DNA of 64,000 nt from Mangifera indica (lineage: Eukaryota > Streptophyta > Magnoliopsida > Sapindales > Anacardiaceae): positions 15,129,945-15,193,944 of the forward strand of contig NC_058140.1 of assembly GCF_011075055.1 (NCBI RefSeq), written 5' to 3'. Position numbers and translations under genes: made by a program. Of this stretch, positions 1 through 12,350 are shown piece by piece. Under the pieces are notes generated by a model. The model searched no databases, had not been told where the DNA came from, and saw only the letters and a program-made list of their open reading frames with translations. Position 1 is the first letter of the stretch. Each line of letters opens with the position of its first letter.

Positions 1-105
1 ACTGACATACCCGGCAAAGAAACAACTTCTAGCTTTTCATTATTCTACAAAAATATGAACACTGCAACAAAACAGGGGAAAAAATTACTTTTCAACATTG
101 ATTAC

Positions 106-3100
106 CTTTCTTTCTTTTTACCAGCCAAAAAATTTGACAAAGAACCTTGCACTGCTCCAGCAGTTAATCCCACCATACACAACTCAGCAGCCTTAAAGAA
201 CAGGGAGTGGATTCTCTTTTGCAAGTCAAATTCTCTAAGTGGGTAACTCTTTTCAAATACATTGTTCGGGAGCTTCTGCAATGTATTTTGCAGGTCAAAC
301 CGAAATGTATTTCCATAAGAACGACAAGGGGCAAGTGACCAAACAACAAAAGCATTGCATGCCATTACTGTGAGCACATTAGTAAGGGCAAGATCCCATT
401 CTTGCTTTATCCTGTAATTCCACAAAAACACTCATTTATAAGTCTACATACATAAAACAGAAGCACAAGCAAATGGGATAGCTGTTACAAGAGAAACAAA
501 AGAATACCTCTCCTTACGATTCTTGAACTCCCACCATGCAGTGCAACCAATAGTAGCAGCCTGCTCTAAAAGAAGCTTATATAAAAAGGCAGGATCTGCA
601 ATCATTCTGTGGCAACAATAATTTATTACATAAGTAATCTGATGACAAACCAAAAATATAGATTTAATTTAACACTCATTACTGAACTGGAAAGGATATA
701 CATATACCCTATGTCAGAAGTATTTCACATTTTGGACAAGTAAGATCATAATTCTGGACGATAAAATCCACACCGGAGTATGAATGTATAATCTAAGAAA
801 CAAGTGCTCTTAGGACATAGCATAGTTCAATGTTCTTCACTAAATAGAAGACTAGATGAAACTTTAATTTACAGCATAAGAAACCAATCAAATGAAGGAA
901 ATCCAATATTTTCCAAGTTTTGTCAAAATGAAAAAACAAATTAATGCTGTTCCTAGACTAAGTTTTAGCCGTTTGAACTTCAAACTTTTCAGTCTCATCA
1001 TAGATTCAAAATGCATCCTAGATATTTGAAAACCAAAAGAGTGAGAGCGAGAGGGATGGTAGAGATAAAGAACAATTTAATAAATACTTCACATTATAAA
1101 CTTGGTTGATTGAAAAAGAAAATTATGTGAAGCAGAAAATTCACAAAAACATTCAAGACACAAATGATAATTTAATCCAGAAGGAAATATAGAAAATTGT
1201 AAATAAATAGCTCTTATAAACTATGCCAACTATTCTAAGGCACCGAGACATTACCTGCCAATGAATGCCCTGGAAATTCCTTCAGGAATTGCTCGTGAAA
1301 TAAATCTGGTGGTGGTTGGTCTAGCATTAATTGCTAGAAATTTTACCAATTGAGCAGAGCTGACTAATCCCTAGAAGCAATATTAAAGTGAGTTTCTAGC
1401 CATTAGAACCAAAAGACAGATAAACATATGCATGGAGAGAGACTACACCATCTCATAAGCTTGTCGGAATCCAGCAGGTAGATCCATCATAGTCTTCTGC
1501 CATTCATTCAACACCGCTTCTAAAAATTTTCGATCAAAGAGCTGGTAGAAAGTAAGTCAATTAGTGACACAAGGGAATTTAAGTTAGAAAACAGAGATTT
1601 ACTTATTTATAAAATTATTTAATCAACAATTCTTTAGTAAGTCTAATTGGGTCTATAGGGGCTCCAACCTCTTCAAGAAGCATCCGCCTCCGAAAAAGTC
1701 CATTCTCATCTCCCTCATCACCATCATCAAAATCATCGAAGTAGTCATCATCATCACCATCATCATCACCTCCATCACCACCACCATGGTTGATTTTCTT
1801 TCCAATATCACCCCCTCCTCCACCCACTGCAAGCTGTATTTTAAAATGAGTTAGCCACTTTGCTCAAACAGTTCAACAGTATGGAAGAAAATAGTAATTC
1901 AATTCAACTTGAGGATGAAATAATTAAGCTTAGATGTTACATAAAAGCACAACCTTGAACCAGAGTTCTCTGAATTTTACAAATGACCATATCTTAAATT
2001 AATCATGAAGGTCCAAAGATATGAGTACTACACCTAAGATATCGTAAGGACAAAGAAGAACATTCGGACGATAAAGCAGATTATGATATGAATTTTAAAC
2101 CCAAGAGAGAAGTACAATAAATATTACTACACGTGTTCATGACAATTATTGAGGTGAAAAGGAATTAGAATGTCAGCAACATTAATTCGTATTTAAAAAA
2201 AACCTAGCTGGGCAGTAGGAAAGATTGAACCACTAAGTATTCACAACCATGCAATTCCAGTCACCAGGAACTACCTGCACGACTGTTTATCTTCTATTGA
2301 ACTTCACTCATAGAATCCATAATTCCAAGAAGGGTGTGACTGGTTAGCACTTAAAATGGTAGAGATATTGTCCCACACCTTCAGGCTGACTGCCCTTTTT
2401 ATTCCACAGAGCATAGTAAGACAGTTGAGGCCTTTAAGGCCTCGGGACTGAGTATTTTGGTGAAGGGAGTACCATACAAATCTGCACAGGAAGGTGATGA
2501 CTAGTAGTAATTCTTGGTTGTTCAATAGCTTCTTTACAAACTTCCTATACTGTGCTACAATTGGGGCTCTTACAGGGATAAAATGCCAGAATTTCTTCTT
2601 ATGGTATGCTTACAAGGCAATAAACTGTATAGGAGTGACTTTATCAAAAAGGTTTAGGGCATCTTCTATAATTTTTTTGATTCATAAAATGCCATGTAGA
2701 GGATAGAAGTATATGATATGGATGACAGTGGTTTCAAACATGCAACAGACAGGAGTAGCGCTCAATTTGTGTTTTTACGTTTGTGAGGAAAGTTCAAAAT
2801 TCGGTTTCAAATGTTCCAAACCTTTACAAATGGCAAAAATTATCAATAATTTACCAGGAAAAAAAATGGATTCAGAAAATCTTACAAAGCTTTAAATGGC
2901 CAGAGGACCTTGATTTTGACTAAGTGGATAAAATACTAATTGCAGACAATGTGAAAAGGGAAAAAGATTATAAATAAGACAGATACACTATATGATAAGT
3001 AATACGTACAATAATTGCCTGCATGCTTTCTGACTTCAACTAAACCATAATCATTTAAAAGAAGGAATAAGCAAATGTGATACAAGCCAAGGAAATTAAA

Positions 3101-5106
3101 TTAGAAAATCAATCTATTTCATAGATGGCTTGGTGGTCCTTGCATTACTCTCATAAAAAATCATGGTCTTTTATCTTCTCTCCTCTGGGTTATACTTTAC
3201 TAATTCGTATTACTGTAGAATGTTAACTTTATTGAGTCCAAAGTGTTAAAGAAATCTCATAAAGCTTTGGTGATAGTCCATGATTTTAAATTCATCACCT
3301 TCCAATAGTTTAAATTACAATTTAGAAGTAAAGCATTTAATCATATGTTTGACATGCTTCTGAAATGACCTGAAGATCTGCTCTTTTCAAGTATATTAAT
3401 TGGTTAACAATATTTTAAAAAAAAAAATTGACTCTTGAAAAGTTCATTTCTCACTTGGAATTCACAAGTATTTCAAGTTTCTCTAAGAACCCATTTATCA
3501 ACTTGAAATGAAAATTTTAAGATACCCAAAAACAACCTGAAATAGCACTTAAATAATTATAAATCAAACAAACAAAAGCTATTACAAATAGTCCTTGTAA
3601 AAATTCCACAAAGAAGGAAAAAAAAAAAGTATTCTAAATTCTTATCAGAAGAAAAAAATCACAACCTAATGAACCTCAATTTATTGATTTCCATCAAAAC
3701 TTCAATTCTATATTTGAAATTCTAGCCTTTCCCCTATTTTTAATGGACCCAAATGACCTATATTCCTTACGAACACTGTCATCGTTCTCAGATGCCTCCC
3801 ATAGCCGACAACAGCCCCTGTAATAGGGCTTTTATCCACAACTTAAATCCCATCTATTCCACTTTATTCATTGTCAATAAGCCGTTCAAAATACAAATAT
3901 TCCTAAAATATGCTTCTAATAATTTTGATATCAATACTCATAGACTAAGTTGCCTGAACCGGCAAATAAAAGATAGCTACACAAACTCTCAAACAAATAT
4001 TAGAATATACACATCATGAAGACAACATAACAACTGTGAACTTCTAGCCAAAAAAGGCAGTTGAAGTTTTCAACAGAATTCTAACCAAAATAATAATAAT
4101 ACAACGTAGTGCTATGTAAATATACATGAGATGATTTTAAGGCAATACCAAGGTCCATAAATTCCTAAAACGGCTTTCTACATGAAAATAATTGGTTTCA
4201 CTACTAAAATTCAGTATCAACATTACCAGGTAAACCAGCAAGTAAGCTATAAAGTTCTATTTTCAATCAAATTATCACTGCTCACAACAGAAGGCAAACC
4301 CAAGTCTCAATATTCATGGTGAGAGCTAATTTTGTGGAGACTGTTTGAGTCCACTTAAATCTTGCTAAATTATAGAAAATTATACTTACAGTATGCCATT
4401 CAATTAATAAATCTCCCTCTAGATAAAAAATGTAGAATCTAAGACTTAATTTCATTAACCTGCCTTGAATTTAACTCTAACGTAGAAGAAACATTCACCG
4501 GAAAAAATATATAGTAAACCTCCTAAGGCAGAGACATAGAAAAGTAAACCAATAGAAACCTCTGCGGATCAATGAACTTATCCCAATTGAATGAATCAAA
4601 TTACCCCAACGGAACACTTTCTATGACATTAACATACTTCATTCAACAATAAAGAATCAAAATAAACAAATTTAATACAACAAAATTAGAAATTTAGTGA
4701 ATTCCAAGTTTGGCTATCAGCCAAACTGAATTTCAATTTCAATTGATGAACAACTGACCTCAGGGCTCGACTGCGATTGTTTCTGCGTCAAGTCAAGCTT
4801 CCCCTTCTCTAAAGTAACAGCACCGAAAGCGCCGTGCTGTCCTCCCTTCATAACTGGACCGAATTCCAAACTCGAACCAGATGCGGACGCACTCGGCGCA
4901 GCATAACACCTTTCCAAGCCAGCCACGGAACTCTCTCCGCCATCAACAACCGGCGCCGAACACGTCACGTTTAAGCTCCTCCTCCGAATCTTGACGGACA
5001 TCGCCTGGCTACCCGGTTGACTCAGACAGAGTCGAGGTATCGGTAAACTCGGAGGCGTAAACGATGATAAGGTTTTGGCGGTGGTAGGGAGCATTATGTA
5101 AGACAT
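106..5106 (-). CDS. RETICULATA-related chloroplast protein (DUF3411), 3' end off the window
   Basis: Six exons are visible on the minus strand: 5106-4759, 1833-1669, 1541-1449, 1370-1255, 606-508 and 411-106. All have GT-AG borders and matching phase, giving 375 codons. The exon ending at 106 has a donor there, so the last part of the protein lies left of the window. The N-terminus is rich in Ser, Thr and Arg with few acids, like a chloroplast transit peptide. Residues about 120-155 are a Gly/Asp-rich acidic stretch (GGDDDGDDDDYFDDF). From about residue 160 the DUF3411 core follows, with the family blocks NEWQKTM, FLAINARPTTTR, DPAFLYKLLLEQ, LAPCRSYGNTFRFDLQNTLQ and SYPLREFDLQKR. Family members act in the plastid envelope and affect mesophyll development and leaf reticulation; the exact biochemical role is unknown. 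I cannot separate RER3-like from RER4-like. Intron 1 (1834-4758) is unusually long and holds no recognisable gene. Confidence 0.93.
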
Positions 5107-6474
5107 GATTCAGTGTTTGGACCGAGCAAATTTCCACGAGCTTATTTTCCCGAAAAAATTTGTAGAGGAGTAAAATGATTAACCTTTTTTTTATTTTTTC
5201 TGTTTCTCCCTCCAGAGAAGGAGAGAATTAAGAGAGAGGAACAAAATGGAAGAGAACGAAGGGTTTTGATGGAGAGTTGGACGAGTAGACGACGACAACC
5301 TAATCAGATAGAGTAAGATTTTAAGAGTGAGTCAACTCGGCGAGTTCTCTAGTTGACTCAGTCGGGCTCGTTTTGGTCGCTGAGTTGTGGTATATGAAAT
5401 GAAATGAAATCGGGGGCGGTCTTGTAATTGCCGTTCCCTTGGCTAGCTAACTTCTCAACGGCTGGTCGTTTTTCTGCACCAATAGGTCGCATAAATATGA
5501 GGTAAATTTACGATAATATTCCTGCTACTTGCCTATATTTACTAAATTATATCAAAATTTATTTAATTTTACTTAAAAAGGCTATTATCACTTTACAGAG
5601 AGAATGTTTATTGTTATTTGAATTATAAATACATTCTTAATTTCATTTTCTACCCATTGTTCTTTAATATAAATCCCATTTTTTATCTAAATATCTTCCT
5701 AATTATTTTTTTATTAGATATCTTCTTTGATGACATGTCCTTTATTAAAAATTTAAGATCTATTTATTAAATATATTTTTTTATAAAGTATTAATTTCTT
5801 GAAAAATATACAAAAATTGAATTTAATGTTTCAAAATCTTAAAATAGGTGTGATAGAACACCTCAAAAGCAACATTAGTTTTTAAACCGAACTTTGATAT
5901 CAATTAAAAATTTTTTAATCGAATCATAAAACACACTGAAATTGCATAGAATCAAAGTGTATCGATGAAAACCCTAATTTATATTATAATATTTAATTAT
6001 TCAATATACAAACACTAATTTGCATATAATCATATAAAAAATTATTTCTCTCTACATTCATGGCAACGATACAATCATTTCTACGTCCTAATAATGCGTA
6101 AACATAAATTTCAGAAACTTGAACAGTTGATTTTCACAAATAATATAATAAAAAAAAAATTATACACATACCTTGAACCATAAAAGTTTGATTTATTGAT
6201 TAATTTTATATTTGATTCTCCTTGAATTCCATTTCTCTCATTTAATTTCCTTTTTAAAACAATGATTTAATAAGCCGTATTTATCACATAATTAAAGTGT
6301 AATATATTTATGTGTCCTCTAAAAAGACCATATTATTAAAATATTTTCATACCAATGAAATAATATGCATATGAAGCACTGAATTAAGAAAATATAATAT
6401 AGTTTTCCTAACAATAGTCGTGTGCGGAGATAGTCAGACGACAATGTCGTTCTCATTCACAACATAACTATATT
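5107..6474. other. Promoter and 5'UTR of the RETICULATA-related gene, then AT-rich spacer
   Basis: Positions 5107 to about 5300 should carry the 5'UTR of the minus-strand gene ending at 5106. The plus-strand repeats around 5320-5375 contain GACTCAACTCGG / GAGTTGACTCAG, a short imperfect inverted pair. From about 5500 to 6470 the sequence is AT-rich with no coding potential and should include the 3'UTR of the glycosyltransferase. Confidence 0.5.
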
Positions 6475-7887
6475 TCATTCGACATGCTGAAGACCAGTCA
6501 GTTCTTGCACGAGTCTATCCAATTCCCGATATGAGCTCCCACCGCTCTCCACCGCCGCTAAAGCCTTCTCTTTCAACTCCTTGGCTTTAATCTTCACTTG
6601 TCCAACTTCACTGAATGACTCCGAAATAATCCCCCCTAACTCGGCGGAGTCAGGCACCGACTCAGCACCCTCACACACTCTAACAGCCACACCCATGTCA
6701 TCAACCAAGAGCTTCGCATTAACAAATTGGTCAGCCTCCATTGGCCAAGCCAATATCATCACCCCGCCCACTATCGCTTCCAAAGTAGAGTTCCACCCGC
6801 AATGACTTAAAAATCCACCCACCGCTTTGTGATTCAATATTGCCACTTGGGGAACCCAACCTTTTAATATCAACCCTCTGTCTGCAACTCGCTCCTCAAA
6901 GCCATCCGGTATTAACCCGTATTTACCATCTGCCTGCCCGGTAAAACCCGTTTTAACAACCCACAAGAATCGGATCCCACTTCTCTCGATTCCTGTTGCC
7001 AAGGCCTCCATTTGTTCTTTGTTTAACGCTTTTTGACTCCCAAAGCAAACATATAGAACAGATCCATCCGGGCATTTGTCCAGCCACTCGAAGACACTAT
7101 CACTCGGGTCAAAACCCGGGTCTTTCCTATTCGTTAAATTAAGACCCACCAAACTCAATGGTCCGACACCGAAAACCCGGTCGTTACCCATGGTCGTCTT
7201 CAAATAATCCAAATACACACCTTCCAGTGCCTCGGAAGAATTGAAAACGCAACCCCAACTCGAAAAATTTGCAACAAGGCCCTCTTTCACAAACTCCATT
7301 TGTGGATCGTCCCTCTTATACAGTCGAACTGCGGTAGGCAGATGCTCTTCACTTAAAATGGGAGATCCTGGCAATTTATGAAGCTGAATAGCAGACCCAG
7401 ACTTGATTTCATCCAAGTGATACCAAATATATTCGAAAACCGAGGCTAAAAACGAACCGGAAGAGAAAAAAGCAATCCTGACGATGTTGAGGTGATAAGC
7501 AAGGCGTAAAGTCCATCCCAAGAAGAAATCAGAAAGAATCGCAACAGGAGGGTTAGGGTGGGAATGAAACCAGTGGGAAACTGGGTCAAAGAGATTGCCT
7601 AGAGCATTCATAATGGGCACGTTACCAGTGCAGCCCAAGTCTTTAACGTTTTCAACGCCATCAGGAATTGATGGATGAAAGGGGAAAGGGAGGACCAAGG
7701 TTTGAATATCGGGGTGAGCAGTGAGAAGGGGAGTGAGACAAGGTAGGTTTCTGGGGGTGATGACGATGGTGATGGTAAGATTACGAAGAGCTAATTGGTG
7801 GGTGAGATCGAGCACCGGAAGCATGTGACCTTGAGCAGGGTAAGGAAAGACGAGAATATGAGCTCCGGCACTGTTGTCTCTGGACAT
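6475..7887 (-). CDS. UGT89B: UDP-glycosyltransferase, UGT89 family
   Basis: Intact intronless gene of 470 residues, the usual length for a family 1 plant glycosyltransferase. It transfers a sugar from a UDP-sugar to a small-molecule acceptor in the cytosol. His21 in PAQGH is the expected catalytic base and Asp120 in LSDFFLGW its partner. The PSPG donor-binding box spans residues 344-387, exactly 44 positions. It opens WVPQVAIL, contains HCGWNS and ends in Gln, which normally indicates UDP-glucose. Similarity to Arabidopsis UGT89B1, a flavonol glycosyltransferase, is clear across the length (PSIPDGVENVKDL, SDFFLGW, MEGVYL-like LEGVYLDYLK). The acceptor here is not predictable from sequence; flavonols or other phenolics are likely. 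The start gives the expected short leader before HILVFPYPAQGH. Confidence 0.95.
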   Translation of the reverse strand: MSRDNSAGAHILVFPYPAQGHMLPVLDLTHQLALRNLTITIVITPRNLPCLTPLLTAHPDIQTLVLPFPFHPSIPDGVENVKDLGCTGNVPIMNALGNLFDPVSHWFHSHPNPPVAILSDFFLGWTLRLAYHLNIVRIAFFSSGSFLASVFEYIWYHLDEIKSGSAIQLHKLPGSPILSEEHLPTAVRLYKRDDPQMEFVKEGLVANFSSWGCVFNSSEALEGVYLDYLKTTMGNDRVFGVGPLSLVGLNLTNRKDPGFDPSDSVFEWLDKCPDGSVLYVCFGSQKALNKEQMEALATGIERSGIRFLWVVKTGFTGQADGKYGLIPDGFEERVADRGLILKGWVPQVAILNHKAVGGFLSHCGWNSTLEAIVGGVMILAWPMEADQFVNAKLLVDDMGVAVRVCEGAESVPDSAELGGIISESFSEVGQVKIKAKELKEKALAAVESGGSSYRELDRLVQELTGLQHVE

Positions 7888-8020
7888 GGCTGCTGCTTTT
7901 CCACAGGGACTAAAGTGAAAATGGGTAACTATTGGCAGGGCAGCTGGTCATTTGTGGATAAGTTTTAAGCCACCGATGGTTTGACTTTAAAACATTGGTT
8001 GACTTACTAAATATATAAAC
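7888..8020 (-). promoter_or_regulatory. Putative UGT89 promoter
   Basis: Upstream of the start codon, the minus strand has a TATATAT stretch at 8011-8018. Two GTCAA cores (W-box-like, GTCAAC and GTCAAA) lie between it and the gene, around 7980-8003. W-box cores suit a stress-responsive glycosyltransferase, but such short motifs are common by chance. Confidence 0.35.
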
Positions 8021-8796
8021 CATTTTTCTCTCCCAAATATAAATTTATATTAATAATAATTTTTAATTCAATATATATATATATATTTTTTTATTTATTT
8101 ATGTATGTGTCATTATAAAATTTATTAGTTTTAAAAATAAAATTTTATTTATTTTTTTAAACTCTAAAAATTAATAATTTTTTTATAATTAAATTTTGAA
8201 AAACTATATTTTCACCTCTAATAGGTTTCCAGTTATCCAGTGATCTCTCGATGACTTCTCTCTCTTCAATGCATCTTTCCTTCCCAATTATCTTCTCCCG
8301 ATATTCCTTAGTATTTTTGTCTTGGCAAAACCAAATACTTTTGTTTACTTGAAAAAGTAGGACTTTAACTATATAAGTCTTTGTTTACCTGAATCCTAAT
8401 TATGTTATAAACATTTTCAATAAGAAATATAGTCTCCATGTAATACTCTAACAAGCTAACATACAATTTTAATTAGAAATATAGTATTTTTTGTATGGAA
8501 TCGGAATAAATAAATATTTCAGAAGTTGAACAGACCATGGTTTTGTTGAAAGTTGGCGATGGCCTTAGGCATTGGAGAATGCTCTATTACATTTCTTAAT
8601 GCCAAATGATATTGACAACCATTTAAAATTAGATCTTTTGTTTCACGTTTCAGTTCAGTTTTAGCCACTGTGGACGATGTAAGATCTGTTTAAATAAAAT
8701 TACATTAAAGTCTATTTCAATTCAATTTATATTAGTTTAATTTAACTTTTATTAAAGTCTTTAAAATTTTAAAAAGAGAATGAATATATTTTAAAA

Positions 8797-9413
8797 AGCC
8801 AAAAGACTTATTCTCACTGAAGATTTGGTGAAAACCCAAACTTATGTTTGTTAACTTTTAAAATCTCAAATATCTATCATTCTGTTAAAATTTATTATTA
8901 AAATTTAGGATAAAAATATTTTAAAAATTTTTAAATTATCACATTTACCCCATAAGTTTAAAAAGACAGCAATTTCCCTCCCAAGGTTTGAAAATAGGAC
9001 GTTTTCGTCCAATCGAAGAGACAAAGAAGACACTTCGTTGTCTTTGTTGGGTTTTCGTTATTTTCCAACGAAAAATGAAAACCCAAGGGAACGGTGGTCA
9101 ATCTTCAACCGCAAGGCTTCATTGTCTTTCGATCTTTGACAACAAGAACGATAGTCATCAAAGAAAAATAGAAACCCTAAGAGAAAATTATCACTTTTAA
9201 ATTTTGAATGAAGGAGAAATTATTATATTTTTAAATTTATAAAGAAATGTGATAATTTTTTAGTATTTTTTAAATATTTTTAACTAAATAATATTTTTAT
9301 TTTTAACTCTAATTATAAATTTTAACATAATTATGAGTATTTGAGTTTTTAAAAATTAATAGATATGAATTTGAATTTTAATCAAATCTTGGGTGGAAAC
9401 AAATCTTTTGGCC
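8797..9413. mobile_element. Old Mutator-like miniature element
   Basis: The left end reads GCCAAAAGACTTATTCTCAC and the right end is its degenerate inverse (ending GGAAACAAATCTTTTGGCC). The direct repeat ATTTTAAAA lies at 8788-8796 and again at 9415-9423, about nine bases, as expected for Mutator-like insertion. The interior is AT-rich with a short GC-richer part near 9000-9170 and no transposase. The termini match the foldback elements at 34.8-41.7 kb but are more decayed. Confidence 0.6.
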
Positions 9414-9912
9414 CATTTTAAAATGGGTTCTCCTCTACCTAAGCCCACGATTTTTTTTTTCCTTTTGATAGAAAATTGGGTGGTATTATGCTTATATTAT
9501 CGCTGCATAGGATATTTTGTCAAAGATGTAGAGGAGAAGATAGCAATTCGAAGCTTTTATAAACCTTGCATTTAAATGTGTTTGTGTTTCGGCAGCAGAA
9601 AGGCCAACAGTGATCGATGCATGCAGTGAAAAGACTAGGACAAATGTAATGTATCTTTCCAATAACGTGATCTTTATGGATATTTTCTTCGTGAGGAATT
9701 TTTTGTCCTAGATAAATATGCTGTTGAATGCTTATTCTAAGAATTAAATTAAAGTAAAAATTTAAGTAGAATGTAAACTCTCTACTGTGACCAAATTTTG
9801 GTCATTTGAAGAAACTGAACAGGGCGGGATGGCCGTTAACACACAACTAACCAGGCTCACGTTGCGTTACTAAACACCGCCGCATAATCATAGTTACTCT
9901 TATGCGCCCCTG

Positions 9913-9918
9913 TATAAA
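9913..9918 (+). promoter_or_regulatory. TATA box of the universal stress protein gene
   Basis: TATAAA stands 141 bases before the start codon at 10054. A GA-rich leader (GAGAGAAAGAAAGAGAGAG) follows, typical of a plant 5'UTR. Confidence 0.5.
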
Positions 9919-10053
9919 TCAGAGCTTCTTCATTAATTTCTAGAACAATCAAGAAGCAAAAATATCAAAACCTGAGCAACAGAATTGCGAAGAGAGAAAG
10001 AAAGAGAGAGAGCGTAGACTCAGTCAGTTATCTACTGATTGAGTCAATTCGGT

Positions 10054-10783
10054 ATGGAGGAGAACCGGAAGACTCGGATATTGGTGGCGGTCAAACTGAC
10101 GCAGTCGAGTAGTGGCAAAGGCTATCCCTACGCCTCGGAAAGCAGCAAAGCAGTGTTCGAATGGATACTTACGAACATCGTTCGCACTAACGTTACTCGT
10201 TTCGAACTTCAACTCCTCCATGTCCATAGTCCACATTCTCGTACGTACTTATTGATCTGTTTCTCTTTTATAGTTCTGTTTTTGTTAATTTTCTGTGCGT
10301 TATGTGCAAGAAATGAAGTCTTTCTGTTTGATTCCCGAGAAAATGGTGGAAAGTGGTTCGATGATGAAGTTATCCAACTATTCCATACCAATAGAAAGTC
10401 TTATATCAAATTATTTATGTATGGTCGCTTTTCCTTATGATTTTATTAAGCATTCAAATTAAATTAATGAATATTTGGACAGCTTATACAAAAGATTTCG
10501 AAGCGGTTAAAATGATGGAATATTTTGGCAGCAGATGTCAGAGGATTTCGGTAATCATTGGATTCAATTCCTAGTCACATTTTTTCCTTGATATAAATTT
10601 GATTAGAATTAGTTAATGGTGTTTAGGTTGGATTTAGCTCAGAAATCAGGCTTGGTGATGATCCTAAAATAGCGATATGCAATGAAGTGAAACGAGTCAA
10701 TCCTGATTTGCTTGTCATGGGAACTACTCCAACTCCTTTTTCTTTTCAAAGGTAAATATAATTTTTACTACATTTTCAGACTA

Positions 10784-10849
<66 letters not shown>

Positions 10850-10966
10850 CTGATTTCTTTATGCAGGGTTTTTAGGCGTAACGTGAGTGTGATTACTGAA
10901 TATTGCTTGAAGCATGCCGAGTGTCATGTTACGATTGTTGAAGCCAGAGCAGATGACCAGAGTTAG
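10054..10966 (+). CDS. Universal stress protein (USP) family
   Basis: Four exons, 10054-10240, 10483-10550, 10627-10751 and 10867-10966, join in phase to 159 residues and a TAG stop. The start is the first ATG after the GA-rich leader. The UspA fold is readable: strand 1 RILVAVKL, a helix with SSKAVFEWILTNIV, the LQLLHVHSP strand, then a second half with PDLLVMGT and a C-terminal strand CHVTIVEA. The plant USP motif SVITEYCLKHAECHV closes the domain. The usual ATP loop (G-x2-G-x9-G-S/T) is not intact: after MGT the segment reads TPTPFSFQRVFRRN without the later glycines, so ATP binding is doubtful. USP proteins are small cytosolic stress-related proteins. Intron 3 contains a long AT microsatellite. 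Confidence 0.9.
10787..10845. repeat. (AT)n microsatellite in USP intron 3
   Basis: About 29 uninterrupted AT units, ending 21 bases before the exon 4 acceptor at 10866. Confidence 0.95.
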
Positions 10967-11900
10967 GTTTTATTCAAACTTTGTACTGTTGGTTGACGTT
11001 TTTGCATTTGTTGATAATTCTACAATGATGTAAAAGACTCTTACCATTTGAGAGAATTTTAAACTGAACAAAGCTAATGAAGAAAACGTATAAAAAATTG
11101 CCATTGGTTTCATTGTTTTTTCATCTATTTGAACAGGCCATGGCTGACTTGAGTTCTGGTTTTTGAAAGGTTCAATACGTGCACAATAAGGTTAACGTTA
11201 AAGTAGAGGAAAGGAAAGGAAATAAGATAAATAGATAGGGGAGGGATGTATGTTTAATTAAAATTTAATAATTTGTGTGGCATTTTACAGTGTTCGATAT
11301 AAAATTTTACTTGATTCTTCTTAATAAAATTACTTCTCTCCACCTGTTACCCATCCATTGCACCTTTCAAGTTTTAGAGGGCATAAAACATCTAAAACGG
11401 ATTCCAGTTCCAGACACAGTTATTCTAAAACTCCCTCACTCCACGGACTCCCATCCGATGAAACACTTGCTTTCTGTTGGGAGTGAATATTTTCCACCCA
11501 AAGTATCTTATAACAATATGTTTCCACCGTTCGAAAGGAAAAAACAACGTTTTTCTACTTTCCGTCAAAAGGTAAAATACTAGTTTTAATGATGAAATGA
11601 AATTTTTATTAATTTATAAAATATATAAATATTATATGATTAATAATTTATATTCTTAAAATTATAAATAAATTACACTCCATCTCATCAAATTAAAAAT
11701 TATTATTTAAACTTTTTTAATTAAAAAAATTAAAATTTTAACTTTAATTATTTTTAGTTTTAAATTTATAATCATATTTAATACAATTGAAATTAAGATT
11801 AAAATCATATTTAAATAATTTCGTATAAAATTATGCTAAAATAGTGGGAAATCAGTTGAAATTGATGGTGTGATTTTATGGAATAGATTGAAATTGTACA

Positions 11901-12016
11901 ATTTCAATATAATTTTAATTAAAATTTAAATGATATAATGTAATTTCAGTAGTCACTAATTTCAATATAATTTTAATTAAAATTTAAATGATATAATGTA
12001 ATTTCAGTAGTCACTA
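11901..12016. repeat. Exact 58-bp tandem duplication
   Basis: Two identical head-to-tail copies, 11901-11958 and 11959-12016. Each starts ATTTCAATATAATTT and ends TTTCAGTAGTCACTA. Confidence 0.95.
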
Positions 12017-12291
12017 ACAACAATTTTAAGTTTTAAACTTTGTTTTTTACAATAATAATTTAACAAGTTTTATAAAAAATTTATTATACAAATAGAAATT
12101 TAACTTTTTTTATTTTGGTTAATGAAAATTTGTTATTTCGTGTAAATTTGCGTGGAAAATAATTCCAAGTGAGTATTTAGCTGTGTTGGCAGTTAATATC
12201 GTAGGGCACTATTTAGGTGGAGTATGGTTTAGCCCAAGCTGTTTAAAGTTTTCTTACAGCCCTAAACCGAGCACGGTAGTAGAGACTTCTT

Positions 12292-12302
12292 AAAACCCTA
12301 AA
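12292..12302 (+). promoter_or_regulatory. Telo-box in the MRTO4 promoter
   Basis: AAAACCCTAAA, a telo-box, lies 49 bases before the ATG at 12351, with a second ACAGCCCTAAAC at about 12256. Telo-boxes are characteristic of plant ribosomal-protein and ribosome-assembly promoters, which fits the gene. Confidence 0.7.
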
Positions 12303-12350
12303 CGCGAAGAGATAATCACCGAATACGCGGCCGTTCAAACCGCAGACTCC

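Larger units (their letters stand above)
10967..12350. other. Spacer between USP and MRTO4
   Basis: Holds the USP 3'UTR, then AT-rich sequence with an exact 58-bp tandem duplication at 11901-12016, then the MRTO4 promoter and 5'UTR from about 12200. An open frame at 11275-11583 has no recognisable protein features. Confidence 0.5.

Noticed and set aside
2304..2900. Possible LTR or gene fragment in intron 1 of the RETICULATA-related gene
   Set aside because: A TGTGGGACAATATCTC stretch recalled LTR starts, but no partner LTR, primer site or coding region was seen.
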